Made by a program: the position numbers and the translations under genes. The notes under the pieces were generated by a model. It was not told the origin of the DNA. It saw only the letters and a list, made by a program, of their open reading frames with translations, and did no database searches. DNA of 64,000 bases from Henckelia pumila (lineage: Eukaryota; Streptophyta; Magnoliopsida; Lamiales; Gesneriaceae). This document shows, piece after piece, positions 43,659-59,194 of this stretch (within the stretch, counting starts at the first letter, position 1; each line of letters starts with the position of its first letter). Where the stretch lies: positions 136,494,375 to 136,558,374 of the forward strand of contig NC_133121.1 in assembly GCF_033568475.1 (NCBI RefSeq), given 5' to 3'.

Positions 43659-43668
43659 GTAACAAATA

Positions 43669-43992
43669 TATTGAATACATGATAAATGAATTACCCGGTA
43701 ACAAAGTGCCGACATTGAAAATAAACAATCCAAGCCCATTAATCCAGAATAAGAAGCTTCTGGATGGCCCATCATAGAGGCCTGGATATCGAAGCCCATT
43801 AACCCAGAATAAGAAGCTTCTGACGGCCCAACTGTTAGATAGGGCTGGCTATCCTAATTGATATGACGCAAGCCCATACGTATGACAGAGCCCTAACATT
43901 TGTTTCATTTGCTTCAGTATATATATCTGCAATAACATCGTCGCTAGGGTTTAGTTTCAACCTTTTCTTCTCTCAACCACCGGGACCTAGCC
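43669..43992 (+). promoter_or_regulatory. Promoter and leader of the RPL10 gene with duplicated site-II module
   Basis: A block of about 40 bp (AAGCCCATTAA(T/C)CCAGAATA ... GGCCCA) is present twice, at 43732-43772 and 43792-43831. Each copy carries AGCCCA and GGCCCA motifs of the site-II (TGGGCY) type. A telo-box-like CTAGGGTTT lies at 43944-43952, close to the ATG. This combination is known from plant ribosomal-protein promoters, so coordinated growth-linked expression is inferred. Confidence 0.7.
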
Positions 43993-45828
<1,836 letters not shown>

Positions 45829-46980
45829 TGAAGGATATGTTTGTCGTTGTAAGCAGAAGGTGTTTGGATTTTGTCTCTTGTTTGTCGTCCCTTCTTTTCT
45901 CTGCAGAACTAAATTCTAAATCTGACAGGATGGTGGTGGTTTCCATATTGGATCTTTACGCATTTGTTTTACTTGGAACTAGAAGCGTATTTAATGTCTA
46001 CTTTTGAAATTATTTACTTTTGTTCGATTGCTGTTTTTTTCCAATCAAATCGTATGTGTCATGAAAGATGTTTGCTTTGACGTGTTCTTCCGAACTAGAG
46101 CCCTTGACATTTTACAGCCGCGTCGTATGTGTTTGTTAGTATTTTAAGGTAAAATCATGCCGTGAATTGTGCAATATCTTCAATTTTCTTGTTCCTTTGG
46201 CTTCCGTGACTCAAATTTGGATGTAGTTTACCATTAATTTATTTAGTAATATCTGATCATCCATGGATGTTCATGCGCATTGGAATTCCCAGTATTGTGT
46301 TCATGGTTTTGGGGCCGCAACCCATTCTTCCTTAGTGTTTCGAGCAAATAATAATTACGTTAATATAGAATGAGCCAATGTTGCATTGTTGGAGGAATGT
46401 GAGAAATTGATGAGGTCGATTTCTTTCAAACAAGCAAGCTAAATGTCATATTAAAACGTGTTCCGATTAAGAAATATCTTAAAACATCTAACTCGGTATT
46501 CATATTAAATTAATTAGACCAGTTTTTATTATATAAATTTTTAACCTTTTTGACATATTTGTTAAAAGGTTAGATTTAAACATTCTAACCCTTTGATTTC
46601 ATTCAAACAATCAAGTCCGAATTGTTTGATTTAGATCAAGATGACCACTTGAGCAACGTTTTTAAGCGAGCAATTAATAATTCTACGCTATTTAATTATT
46701 GTAATTTGTAATAAGAAAGATAATACGGACCCAATGGTTACACATTGTATTCCTAGTAATTATAATAATAGTAATTGGTGATTCTCATTTTTTTTTTCAC
46801 CAATGTAATAGTACTTCTGCAAATGAACGAGCATACTCAACTAAATTCAGAGACTGAGACACAACAAAGATATCTAGTGACATCAAAGAGATCCAAAGGG
46901 TTGATCAATTACCCTTGTTAATACCAAAAACAAAAAAACGAAAAACAAAAAAAAAAAAACCTAAAAACTTGAAGGTGGAG
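45829..46980. other. 3' flank of RPL10 and intergenic sequence
   Basis: Contains the RPL10 3' untranslated region and AT-rich intergenic DNA. No further gene or complete repeat was recognised. Confidence 0.55.
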
Positions 46981-47612
46981 ACTATGAAAGTGTGTCGGAA
47001 AGTTTTTGTGAAAGAAAAGCTGAGAAGTGCTTTTTTGAAATTCTCTCAAACAGTAACCCTATAAAGTCCAACCTCCAAGATTTTGTCGTATGCCGACTTA
47101 ATATTTGACTGTCCAGGGACACAATACATAACATGACGATTATCATCAGTCTGAATCTCGAGCCCAATCCCACTCCGGTTGGACCATGGAACGCAGTGTC
47201 GACAAGGAAACAGTGAATCCATAACAAGAAGAATGACAAAAGAAATGGACAAGGTCTGAAGATGCAATCGAAAATTCAACCTTATAGGCAAAAGGCTATA
47301 TATATGTAGCATAATACAGAATCATACTTGCTAACAAACATCACCAGCATCGGTTTGGCAAAAAACATTGCAAAATACAGATTAACAACAAATAAATCCA
47401 ATAACCATCCTACTAGTCTACTTTTAACAACAATAAACAGCCACAGAGGAAGGCATTGTTACTTCTAACCATTGTTTCTATAGCCTCATGTGCTTCTTGC
47501 ATCTGAAGTCCTTCGCCAGGTTGCTGAGCTCCGTTCAAGGGCCAAAGGCATGCATCACTGTGAAATGCATTAAGAGATTGCCAGCTTCTGAAGAAACTAT
47601 AGCATGATGTCA
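46981..47612 (-). other. 3' untranslated region/flank of the KH gene with Tourist-like remnant
   Basis: Downstream of the KH stop codon. Short ORFs here have no family match. Around 46989-47058, GAGAAGTGCTTTTTTGAAATTC and CTCTCAAACAG resemble one half of the MITEs at 59076 and 63748, suggesting a decayed copy in or next to the 3' end. Confidence 0.45.
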
Positions 47613-50600
47613 TTACCAGCCAGTCCCAGTTTTGGGACGCTTCAGTCCGCCGGAATTGAAGGGAGATACACTACCCCTTGGTTGGGGGCTCTCTTCTCTG
47701 ATGTTATTCAGCATGGCAAGTTCTCTAAGCTGTTGTCTCTTGTACATATCCTGAGACTCATCCTGTTTTCAAGCCGAAGGACGATAGTTCTATCAACCAA
47801 AACACTAAATAGTGTTTCTAAATATTCTAAAGGTTTTTTAAAGTTATACAGAGAAGTTTAATTTCTAACTTGAAAACAACGCATGAATGTGACTAAACCC
47901 ATTGTTGTCGAGGTTCCAACTAATATAACTCCCATAAATTCCTAGTGATTAAAAATGTAAAAACGTTTGAGGGTTAACAGTGATCACTACATCTAGTGTG
48001 CAGTGACATAACATGGAATTACGACCATAATTGATATGAGAAAAACATAAGATGACAACTTAAGAAGGAATTCAATTCTTGTATTACATTCCAAGTTACG
48101 AAAAAGAAATCATAGACTATATCAAGTATTCTTAGTCTATACACGCCATTCGACCAAATGGAGAAGTTGTATATCATGGTATTCACTTTCATTGAAAGAT
48201 CAGTTGCTGAATATCCATGTCCCGAGACATGACAAACCAATTTCGGCAGGTAGCTACGAGAGACTATGGGTTTCAAAGATCTAGAAACTTAAGACATTGC
48301 AGGACATTTAATCCTTGAACAATGATTTATATAAATGAATGAGCATTGAACATACCACAGGTTTGAGCAGCTCTTCAATAATCTCCTTTGCTTGTTTCAA
48401 CCGCATATCGACAATGTTGGCAGGTAATTCTGCCTCAATTAAAATATGCAATGGATCATTCAAGTGTTCATAGCCCGGCCTACCCCTCAGGCTCTCCTCC
48501 TTCAGTTGAAGCATAAATAATGAATTAATGACCGTCAACAAAATCACATATAAACTGATGATGAGCGGGGCCATATGTGGAAATGAATTAAACAGATGAG
48601 ATAAAAACACCATGATTTTTTTCATTTACTCCACAAAGATCGACAAAAATACCTAACGGTTTCTATCTGAATATAGACAGGGAAATCATTTACCTTGTCT
48701 GGATCCTTTATCGAACCCTTTCCTCTGATAAAAACGCGGCAACCAGTAGAAGCTTCTACACGCTTAAGAGAATTGCCTCGAGGACCTAAAAGCCTTCCGA
48801 CAAAGTTAAACTGTTGTCCAAAGAGAACATAACAATCCTTAGTTCATAGTACTTAGTTCACGAAAGCTGAACTTAAGTTCAGTAGGGGTTCTCTTAGCTT
48901 ACATTTGGATATCTTTCGACTGGTATGTCCAAGCGTAATACCCTCTTCACAGTGAAAGAACTCGGACTTCCAGGAGCTGATTGCCAGTCTATCGTCATAC
49001 CCTGTGGTCTACTTAATCTCTGCTGCACAAAGAACACAATGACAGCAAGTATCATCAACCATGAACAGGCATACTTCTTTTATATCTTCGGAAGTTTGAT
49101 CAAAAAGAGCATTAAAGTGAAGAAATTTTTATTGACGAGCAAGATCATGAGTTTTTTTTTTTTTTTGAAACTGCACGATCACGAGTTTAAATAGCTGAGA
49201 AGATGAGCTATTATTCTTCTTTCACTAGGTAACTTAGCTTCCTAAACCATGCACAGGGCGATATGATGAAAGGGAAAGAAATGGCTAATACGCCAACTTC
49301 TGTAAATATCAGACTCAATATTTCATTTGAAACAGACAATGTAAATATCCTTTATAGTCCATAGAGCTGATAGCATATAGGAAAACCAAACTTCAGTAGT
49401 ATAATACGAATACAAAAGAAAAAGCGCAAAAAGGAACTGAGAACACTACTTCATATCCTTATCAATTATCATTTAGTAATTGTTGAATTGCACAAATAAA
49501 CAGTCAAATGGGTGACAAATAGTTCTGACATCAAGCTAGAATTAGCAAACCGCTTATTGATGGAGGTAATATTAACGTGCATAAGTGAGCACAATTTGAT
49601 GCTTGTACTTGGTGTCAATTTGATTAGTGACATGAATTCTCCAAAATTGATGTCAGATTTCTTTCAGATGTAGATTGGCAGAAAATAAAAACTATTGTAC
49701 CAACATCGATCAATCGACTTATAAAATATGGCAATAGGTTGGATGGAAGAGAACAACCAAAGAATCATCTATCTGTATCTACCTGCTATCTATTCTACAC
49801 GGTATATTCAATCAGAGACCTAAGAAGTTATCACTGGTATACCGCATGTGTGTGCCAAAATAACCTGCATATCAATATCTATTGGTCCATCTATAGAACA
49901 GATTAAGCAAGAAAGAAATTTTAGCCCTGACCATCCATATGCCCGACTTCTTTGATCGTACATTTTGTACGAAATGGTAATCATTCTGTCAGCACTCTGT
50001 TGCTGATTAAGGTAGGAGCAGTCAACAGTTTTAACAATGCTTGTCTGGGCTGCCAGAGTTTTAAACTTTCGACCTCAAAGATACATTCACAACGATAATG
50101 TTCCAAAGGCACAACATCTCTATTGATGTCTATAATGTGACATTAAGCTCCAGAATTAATACGAATACTTTACATCAACTCGTTCAAATCATATAAAAGT
50201 AATACCAAATGAAATAAGAGGATCAATCCACAGAATTAGTGGGAAGAGCCGAATATTTCATAATGATGAAAAGTCATTTTTTGTACAAGTAAAAAGTGTG
50301 AGTATTTTAATTTTGATAACAAATGAATCTTAGCTCACCTCATGTTGAATGCCGCTCCAGCCATTTCCATTCCAGCTACCAATACCTTTTCCTCCAATAT
50401 CCGGCATCAAATCCAAAGAGGTTACCTGACTTGGACTACCGCGCTGTAGATTGTCATAGTCACTGAACCCCTGGTTGGAGAATCTTCCAGAGACTTTTAA
50501 AATTTCTGTCATCAAAATGATAATCAAATTATAATACATCTCATACATGAGAATAAAACTGAATAATTGTTAGCATCTCAGCAATCTTAAACTCAAAGCA

Positions 50601-52378
50601 AATATCTCATTGCCAATCAAATAAAGATCTCTATCTGAATGAGGAATGCAAGCGCCAACAAGGACATCATATATTTAAGCAGTGAGGAGTATCACACAAG
50701 ATTTTGATCTACACATTGAGACATGCTTGGTTCTATACATTACAGGACTTCTTGTACTGAACGTTCGATCTCCATATGTGTCATACCATTGCAAAATTCA
50801 AAAATCGAACCCTTACCATCATATCATAAATCTCAGTCACAATCGTTACAACTTAAAATGATGATTTAATTTAGTCAATTATACATCATCTCCGTCTTTT
50901 GATAACTTGGTACAATAAAAAGTGTTTGAAGTTGCCTAACACCATGTGATGAGAAGGAATAGTAGACACCACTTAATTGTGCTTCAAAACATTAAATAAT
51001 AATAATAATAAGCGTTATGGAAAATTCTTTTTGATATAAAGTAGTAAAACTCGAGCTCAATTCTTACCGAGCTTAAGCTGTTACACGATAAAGCGAAAGC
51101 TCGTGATCAAGGTTGCGAGCTTTCTTTAACATTTTTATATATTTATGTTTTACAAAATTATATAACATATATTGATGAGTTACTATAATGATGATGACAA
51201 TGACGTTCGTATATAATTGTCTTTGTTATTAAAAAAATGTGTCCATCCTTTTTCATAATATAACATATGATTCCCTCGTGTTTCTTCGATTTTGATCCTG
51301 ATCAATTATAATCTAGTTCATTGAGAAACTTGAATTTGATACAGAAATTCATGGGCTTAAAATATGGCCTACAAAATTTAAAAAGCTCGATTTGAGATCA
51401 AATCGTTCACAAATGTACACACCCCAAAGGTCCTGACTACCGCACCTATTATTCTCCATACGGAGAGAGAAAAAATGCTACCTCGTGAAACATGCCACCT
51501 CCATTTTCTACTTCTTCAGGTCATCAAATGTGCCACTCAACCTACCATTCCCCGAAACTATAGAATAGCTCATGCATTGCTCTATCACATGAAGGCACCG
51601 CATTCGTAACACGTATCACTATATTCTGTGAATAAATTGTTCACTATTCTCTAACACATAACAAAAGCATCTTCTACTAAATGCAGTCCTCGGATTTCAA
51701 TCACCCGTAGCAAATGAAATTACGAAAACAAATCCCAACACCAAAACACCAGCTACCACCACCACCACTACCACCAACCCTTTCCATGCTAGAAACAGCA
51801 AGGAAAACGATTATATTCCAGCTAAGCAAATTGATGAATTGATTTTGGCCAGCAATTTAAGATATAAATGAATCTTGAAACTCATTAGAGATTCATCAAA
51901 TAACAATCTTCAGCGAGGGTATAAGAAATTGATAACCCATGATTAGTCACAAGCAATGCCACAATCCAGTCAAAATATTGAAAACAGGGGACCCCAATAG
52001 GATCATGCATACACATCAAAACACCAGAAATCTTAACAACTAGCCAAAATGAAATTCCTAAAACTACAAAAGCAGATCCAAGAATCGATCTAGAGACAAA
52101 ACCTTGATCCAGGAGTCGACTACAGATAGGAACTACTTGCATAAAAGGTCCAAGCTTCTGCCTTTCTGCAAGCAACTCTGTCAAGTATTGGCTGCAATCA
52201 ATCGACAACACAGACAAAACAAAGAATCAGTAAATTCCCATCAATAATCGAGAATCTTGCAGAATAAATAGGGTGGAAAAAAGAAATACTTGTCAACATC
52301 AGAATTGGTCCTAAGAAGCGGAGAAGGGATTCTTCTAGCAGGTGAAAAGTTCAAGTTTTGATGGTACAAACTGGACAT
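47613..52378 (-). CDS. STAR-family KH-domain RNA-binding protein (SPIN1-like)
   Basis: Single-KH RNA-binding protein of the STAR (signal transduction and activation of RNA) group; plant relatives such as rice SPIN1 act in RNA-level control of development. Coding exons in transcript order: 52290-52378, 52103-52191, 50339-50505, 48903-49022, 48694-48810, 48356-48499, 47613-47762. The total is 876 nt, 291 aa, in frame. It starts [15 protein letters not shown]. The dimerisation-type segment is [17 protein letters not shown]; the KH core is [18 protein letters not shown] with the GPRG loop at 164-167; the KH2/QUA2-like tail has [20 protein letters not shown] and [14 protein letters not shown]. The C-terminus [12 protein letters not shown] is family-typical. 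Introns 2 (1597 bp) and 3 (1316 bp) are long and AT-rich. Confidence 0.94.
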
Positions 52379-52600
52379 GACTGAGGAAAAATGAAATGGT
52401 AGAGGGAAGAGGCAAGAAGTGTGTTGAGGGAAAAAAGAAGGGAAATGAGTGAAGTTTTGAACTGGAAAAACCAAAACCCTAGGGGGAAAAACAGTAAATT
52501 GAGTGGCTCTTTTCCGAGTTTTTGAGAAATTGTGAGTTGGAGGCTTAAATAGGTGTGGGGTACTCATATGTACACGTCTGGCTGGCTTTTGTTTATTTGC
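52379..52600 (-). promoter_or_regulatory. 5' untranslated region and core promoter of the KH gene
   Basis: On the minus strand a TATA-like TATTTAAG lies at 52544-52551, about 170 bp before the ATG. A telo-box-like AAACCCTAG follows near 52474-52482 (plus-strand reading). No in-frame upstream extension of the protein is convincing. Confidence 0.55.
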
Positions 52601-53624
52601 GGAGACTGTAAATTTGGTCTCTGTAATTTCCTTTTACAGCTGAAGAAGATGTGGCGGCATCGTCATCTGCTCGAAGATTCCTTAGGTTTTAGCCATGAAT
52701 CAAATTATATTTATACCTTGTACAATACTATCTTCTAAATTCTCTTCTTTTTTTTTTCCCCTTCTAAATGACATGAAAACTCGGATGTTTATCGCGTAAA
52801 CTAACTAACTAATATGATAACATGCATACTATGCTACACGAATTAAGTAAGCTTTATTAAATAAGTTTTCTACGACAGGTTCGCGCGATAATACATTCGT
52901 TATTATGTTCTAATTCTTTATACAGCTTGTTTATTTATTCGTTTATACGTGATATCTATATTTTATTAATATTAATATTTTTCAATGATCGAAACATTTT
53001 AAGAAATCGAACAATAACGGATCTAATAAATGATTAGGTGAAAATGATCAAATTCTTATTGTAGTTTTCCATAAGTTTGAAAATGATTTCCATCACATTC
53101 GATACATTTAAGAAATGTGATTGTCAAAATACATTCACTAAATATATTGGATAAAAATATCTACATTTTTTCAATAAATACTTATACTTAAGATGATTGA
53201 TGTATCTCATACTTGATTATCACATATTTATCAGATATCATTGTTTAAAAAGTGTTGGTCTCTCTATATCCGGGAGATTGATCGATTCGATTCATGTTTG
53301 TAGTAAAAGGTTATATTTTTTCATGAATCGAGTTGGGTCAAAAATATATTTTACAAAATTAACCATTTGTGACAATCTCATACAAGTTTTTCGGTTTAAA
53401 AAACGTATATTTGGATGCAGTAATTGTTCATGTTAAGACTATAAGAGTAATCGAACATAGTGATTGAGCTGTAACGCGATTTAGAAATTTCGAGCTATAT
53501 TATTGTTATTGACTATAACTTTTGATAAAACGATAAATGATCAGCCCGATATATTAGACGGTGGAGTAAATTATTGTGTATATTATAATTTACTCAAACA
53601 CAAAATCTTATATATATATCAGCT
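52601..53624. other. AT-rich intergenic sequence
   Basis: No gene, RNA or complete transposon was recognised. Confidence 0.6.
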
Positions 53625-53632
53625 ATATTATA

Positions 53633-53964
53633 TAAGGTTTTAAAAAACATGAAGCGCGTTGAAGCATGAGGTCAAGCTTAAGCGAGCTTAGAACGAGCTT
53701 AAGCGTGAAAAAACGTTTTCAATTTTTACTATAATATTAATTATTTTAATACAAACATTAAATAAAATGTTAGATTAACCATAAATATAAAATTTAGTAG
53801 ATAATTCAAGTTCTAAACTATAAATATACATATTTACAAAAAACTTTTTCATTTAAAAAACAAATGAAATTTTTCGTTCTAAAAAACGGTCGCTTAATCG
53901 AGTTTAAGCGTATTAAAACTTAAGCAAAATTAAGCATCGCTTAAACGAGCTTTTTAGAACACTG
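53633..53964. mobile_element. hAT-like MITE
   Basis: The termini, TAAGGTTTTAAAAAAC and (reverse strand) CAGTGTTCTAAAAAGC, match at 11 of 16 positions. GCTTAAGCG-type subterminal repeats occur on both sides. Flanks ATATTATA (53625-53632) and ATATTATG (53965-53972) form an 8-bp duplication with one mismatch, the hAT size. It is 332 bp and has no ORF. Confidence 0.65.
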
Positions 53965-53972
53965 ATATTATG

Positions 53973-55537
53973 ATACCATATGATGGCCCATCACAGTCTA
54001 AAATTTGAAGTATTGGTCTATTTTTAAAAATAACACAAACAATATACAAATACACATCGTACATATAAAAATACACATATATTTCACGCATTTTAAAGTT
54101 AGTGTCAATATATATACTATTAATTTAAAATGTTTTTGTACAACTTCGATGTATTTTTTAAAAAAAAAATTTAGAATAAGCAAACATGAGATTTTTTTTA
54201 TGTTTTTAGATAAAGCAAACATCTCATCAGTTCGAAAAATATTTTTATAGAATATACTTCAATTTTTTGATCTTATTTATATTTTTTTATTTTATATGAC
54301 TATTATAAAAAAAATCATTAATTTGAAAACAACAAATTAACAGTACATGTTTTATTTAAAAAAAAAAAACAGTACGACATGTCTTAATGTTAGTCACATA
54401 TGATAGTTAAGAACATGGCAGAAATGTCTAAATTACAACAAATTAAGGTTCCAAAAAATATATCATTCGGTCATTACATATATTAATACAAATATTTTTG
54501 TGATGATGATGATTTTGTCACTCTAATCGAAATTTTGTAACAGTGGACCGTGGATAGTGCTAATAAAAAAATGACCTTGGTCAAACAATTTTTTTGATTT
54601 ATAACCTTCTTTTAAATTTTTTTTGCAAAAAAACCTTCAAACACAAAAGAAATACAAAACTAAAACAAAAGAAAATTTTTGAAAAAATTATATTTCAAAA
54701 ACACGATCAAGCAAAGATAATTTAATTAAATAATTCCTTTTTTTTTCCGTTATTTAAGCTAGTCCATGTTTGTATTGTGGTATATAATGTAGATAAACGT
54801 AATTTAATTAGGGGCTTAAAAATATTCCATCATTTATAGTTGTACAGTCAGATTTATAAGTCATTATTATAGTAGTTGTTGTTTTTTTTGTTTTAATTAA
54901 TTTTTTTTTACAATAATAATGTTCCTATTTTCTTCAAGGGGGTCGGCGCGATTTATACATTGGCAATTGGCATTGTAACTATTTACCCTGTTGGGGAAAT
55001 TGACCACATTTACATGTATTTTGTTTTTGTGTTTTTTTATTATTCTTTATGAAACAATTAATAAATACACAAATATAAAATGTACAGAAATTCAAGCTTT
55101 CATGGAGCAAATTTAATATCGGCACCGAAGCTACAATAAATTGGGATATTTGACCAAGTTATAAATGACTCGAGTTAACATGACTTCAAATTTGATAAAC
55201 AATTATCAATTTAGCATTACCCCATGTGAAGATCCAACAAAAAAAAAATCACATGAAATTAATCATCTTTTAAACTATTTGTCTACAAAAATTAATCATC
55301 TTTTAAACCCCGAAAATGAAGCAAATGTTCGAGACTTTAAAAAACACGGGGTTTGAAATGAAGGCCAATAGAAATACATGAATTGAAAATTCAATCATCA
55401 AATATCGATTTGATAATTTTACGAAGCTTAAGAATATAACAAATTAATTACTCGGCATTTATATAAAAAGTGGTGCCAACCAATAATTTATTAGCAACTT
55501 GATGTACAAATAGAACAGAGATTTTCATCATAACCAA

Positions 55538-55570
<33 letters not shown>

Positions 55571-57047
55571 ATCACTCAAAGAACTACTATTAAAAAAAGT
55601 CCACATATCAATTTGTTTTTTTGCTTTTCAAATCAAAAAAGGTTAAAAAATCATTTTTAATGCGAAATGTTTGATTATTCCACAGAGGACCACGAATATG
55701 GAATATATCCCACCCAATTTTCAATATATTTCCCAAGCATGGGACCCACGTTAATCACAAAAAATTATTCAAAAAATATGACTAAATATTATTAAACCAA
55801 AAATACAAATCTCGTGAAACTTTAATTCAAGACTCGTAGTGTATAAAATAAATGCAAACTCACACCTACATATATACTAATTGAATTCCGAAATTGAAAA
55901 TTCATTGACCAGCCAATCTGCTATTTGCTACATTTTGCACACACAATCCCAAGAGAAAAGAGGTTGCACTCATCGGGAATTTTATATATGGATTTTAACA
56001 ATCATTCTCTCGAGCTGACTTTTTGGTCGAGTCAGATCCAAATTCATAATCTTAACAATCCACGTTATCGCGAAATTTATGAAGCATAATCGCATCTCGG
56101 ATATCGAAAATCGAGTCGATGGCTATAGAAGAAGGGGGCATGGGATTGTTGAAGCATGAGAAATATGCAGCATAGGATTCCCTGTGTGAGTGAGTTGTGG
56201 TTGAAAAGTAGATGGGCAGGGCACGTTGAGGGCGGAGACAAGAATATGTGGATCGCAATAAAAACTCCCAATTATTAAATGTCACATAAATCTTAGCAAA
56301 CCATATTCCAAAGCTCATACAATGAAACACTATGAAACCATGTTACATGTACAAAAAGCATCTTTTTGTAACACACACACACACCCCCCAATATATGAAT
56401 AGATTTTCGATACTCTCGATGAGTATTTTGTACCATTTTTATGGATTTCAATGTATAATCCATACTCGTAAACTTTTTTGTTTCGTAAAATATTGGTGGT
56501 ATGGAAAAAAAAATAATGTCCACGAGTCACGTAAATGACGTAATTACATATACATATGGTCTCGTGATTTGAATTTTAGAAAATAGTTTATTCAGAATTC
56601 TAAGTATGTTGTCAAGTGGATTATGTCAAATAAACTGATCGATTTGTTATCCATCTATTCAAATGCAACGTAAAAGTAAATGGATTCAATATATTTTAAT
56701 TTTTTTTTAAAAAAAATAGTAAATGTAGCTTAATAGTTTCGGTTTTACTTTAAAATAAATAAATAAATTTAAAAGCTTATTATCGTTATTATATTAAAAT
56801 GATTTTTATTTTTATTTGTTGAAAGGACATAGATTTTTGTGTCCAACAAATCCCAAGTTCGAAAGGTTTTATACATTAATGACAGATATCTAAAAATAGC
56901 TCGTGGGCCCATTGTGGATCCAATCAAAACAGTACTTCTCTAAAGAAACAATGGTCCATTCCAATTTAATCCAACCCAATTCTTAATTGTATCGGGCCTA
57001 ATTTGAGCTTCCGAGTCCGTAATAATGTTACGAAGACTCGTGTCATA
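53973..57047. other. AT-rich intergenic sequence
   Basis: Poly-A/T tracts, an AAT microsatellite near 55541-55560 and small ORFs without support (including a 92-codon one at 56052-56330 on the minus strand). I cannot assign any function. Confidence 0.55.
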
Positions 57048-57329
57048 TCTATTCTTATTATTGGTAATCGGTGCGTTTGTAATATTTTTTTAATTAATTT
57101 GATTTATATTTAAGTATAAATAATATTATTATAAAAATTATCAAATGACTAAACTATAATTTGAAATTTTGAAATAAAAAAAAACAAAAACAAAATAATA
57201 AGAAAAAGTGTAATATTCATCCATTATCTCACTAAAAATCTCTCACTCTCCCCATATTTTATTTTTTAAAAAAATACATTTAAATTTGTTTTTCTTTATA
57301 CACGTAAGACACGTGTGTATTATCACTAG
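57048..57329 (+). mobile_element. Candidate non-autonomous Helitron-like element
   Basis: The 3' end has a stem ACACGT/ACGTGT (57300-57316), nine bases, then CTAG followed by T. That is the Helitron hairpin-plus-CTRR arrangement. A matching 5' start, TCTATTCTTATTATT preceded by A, is at 57048. No TIR or target duplication is expected for this class. The 5' end is the weaker call. Confidence 0.45.
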
Positions 57330-59072
57330 TATAAATTATAAACATACATCCCCACTCACAGGTCACATACTAGAGGCGCCGCGACACTTCAAATAATAGC
57401 TTTAAATATAACTTTTTACTAGGAAAATATGCACACACAAAACACACTTTGTGTGTGTAAAAGAATATATTTTTTTTTAAATAAGTCATGAAATTAGTGG
57501 AAAGTTTTTAGTGAAATATTAGATAGAAAAGAGTAATTTTGGAATAAATTATTTTGGTGTCCTCAAGGTAGTTATTCTAATATATGCTCATCTTTTATAA
57601 TATTGAATAGATTAATAGATTGAATAGATAATAGGGTCAAACTGCTCAAACAGTTAAACATATTAAACAGTAATTTACCAAATATGTGGGAATCAGTACA
57701 GAAATATTGTGGAGAAAGATCTGTGAGTTTTTTGTTTTTTTGTTTTTTGTTTTTTGTTTTTTGTTTTTTGTTTTTTGAGATGTGTTGAAAGTACGGATAG
57801 AATCTCTATATTTATGTAAAATGATGGAGTAAAATCGAAAATATTTTTGACGTAATAGGTCAAAATAATAGAATAGTATGTATCTAAAACTTATTTTAGA
57901 AATAAATTGGTATTTATATAATTATTCTATAAAAAAATAGAGTTGAAATGACTTTAATAATTAAAAGGTGGTTGGAAAATTATTATATAAAAAAAAATTT
58001 AATTCTAGTTTAACTCACTTTTTTTTTATTTCTAAAAAACATACTTTTCAATTTTTTTTAAAAAATTACACGCGGAAAACACTAAAAAAAATATAAAATA
58101 AAATTCAAAACGTTATACTGAATACCATCTCAAATGACACACCTTTTAATGTTTATATAATATGTTTCCACCAATATACTGTATACAAATAGTTTGCTAA
58201 AGATTATATAAATCTCAGATGGTATAAATTATGAAGGGAGTTCTATTGTCACCGTACACACAAACTGTATTAAAATTTGATGTTAAACGTGCACACTTAT
58301 AAGCATTGAATTAAGTAGAGCCAATAAAAAAAACTAATTTATACTACTACAATCAGAAATATAAATGAAAATGACAAACTAAGGATTTCCTTCAAAATGC
58401 CATGATTGCCGGTTGGACTTTTCATTGAGGGAAAAAAAAAGGTTGAAATTGATTAGTTTTTTTGAAAAAACCAAATTTATGGGTAAATTCTTTTTTCAGA
58501 GAAAAAAATTGTTGTGATGTTTTGTTAAAAATATATTTTGATCCATTTTTCAGAAACAAGTGGTTAGTTTGAGAGTTCAAAAACTTCTTTTGAAATACAT
58601 AAATAATATTTTAAAGATAATGAAGAGGTGACTAGAACAAGTTCATGTTTACAAACCATCAAAGACCTTGATTTCCCTTTTAAAAAAGGGGAAAATAATA
58701 TTAATTTTTGATTTTTTAAAGTCTAATTAAATGGTGGGGTTTCACACTTAAATTTTTAATTCAGAAGTGTAGAATACGTCATAATTATGATGGATGCCCC
58801 TCACCCTTTTACCAGATAGTTGACACTTTGAGTCTTTGACATAAGACTCTATGCGAGTCGGCCTATATATTTATTATTTAATAATTAATTATTATTATTA
58901 TTACAATTTTTTTCCTAGTTGTCGACATATTATATGTGCATCCTCGTAAAAATTCGAAAAAAACTTATACTTATTTAATGTTTTTAAATGTTTAATTTTT
59001 TTTAATAATAATACATAAAAACCCTTATAAATGAGATAAATGCATTTTCATTTTATTTTTCAACGAAGAGGT
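57330..59072. other. AT-rich intergenic sequence
   Basis: Apart from the microsatellite at 57727-57777 I see no gene or complete element. Confidence 0.6.
57727..57777 (+). repeat. (GTTTTTT)n microsatellite
   Basis: About seven tandem copies of a seven-base unit G followed by six T, with one longer T run at the left. Confidence 0.9.
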
Positions 59073-59075
59073 TAA

Positions 59076-59191
59076 GGTAGTGTTAGAGAGTGTTTTTAAG
59101 AAATACTTCTAAACTTTTTCTTGATAAAATTTTGAAATTTTATGAAGAAAAAGATGAGAAGTGATTTCTAAAAGTTCTCTCAAACACTACC
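59076..59191. mobile_element. Tourist-like (PIF/Harbinger) MITE
   Basis: The element is a near-complete foldback of 116 bp, from GGTAGTGTTAGAGAG to CTCTCAAACACTACC. TAA occurs on both sides (59073-59075 and 59192-59194), the TWA target duplication of PIF/Harbinger. No ORF. Confidence 0.82.
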
Positions 59192-59194
59192 TAA

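Noticed and set aside
46982..47312. Minus-strand ORFs of 85-88 codons downstream of the KH gene
   Set aside because: They follow the KH stop, overlap each other in different frames and include a MITE remnant. 3' untranslated sequence is the simpler reading.
56052..56330. 92-codon minus-strand ORF
   Set aside because: No recognisable domain, and a second frame is equally open. No support for a gene.
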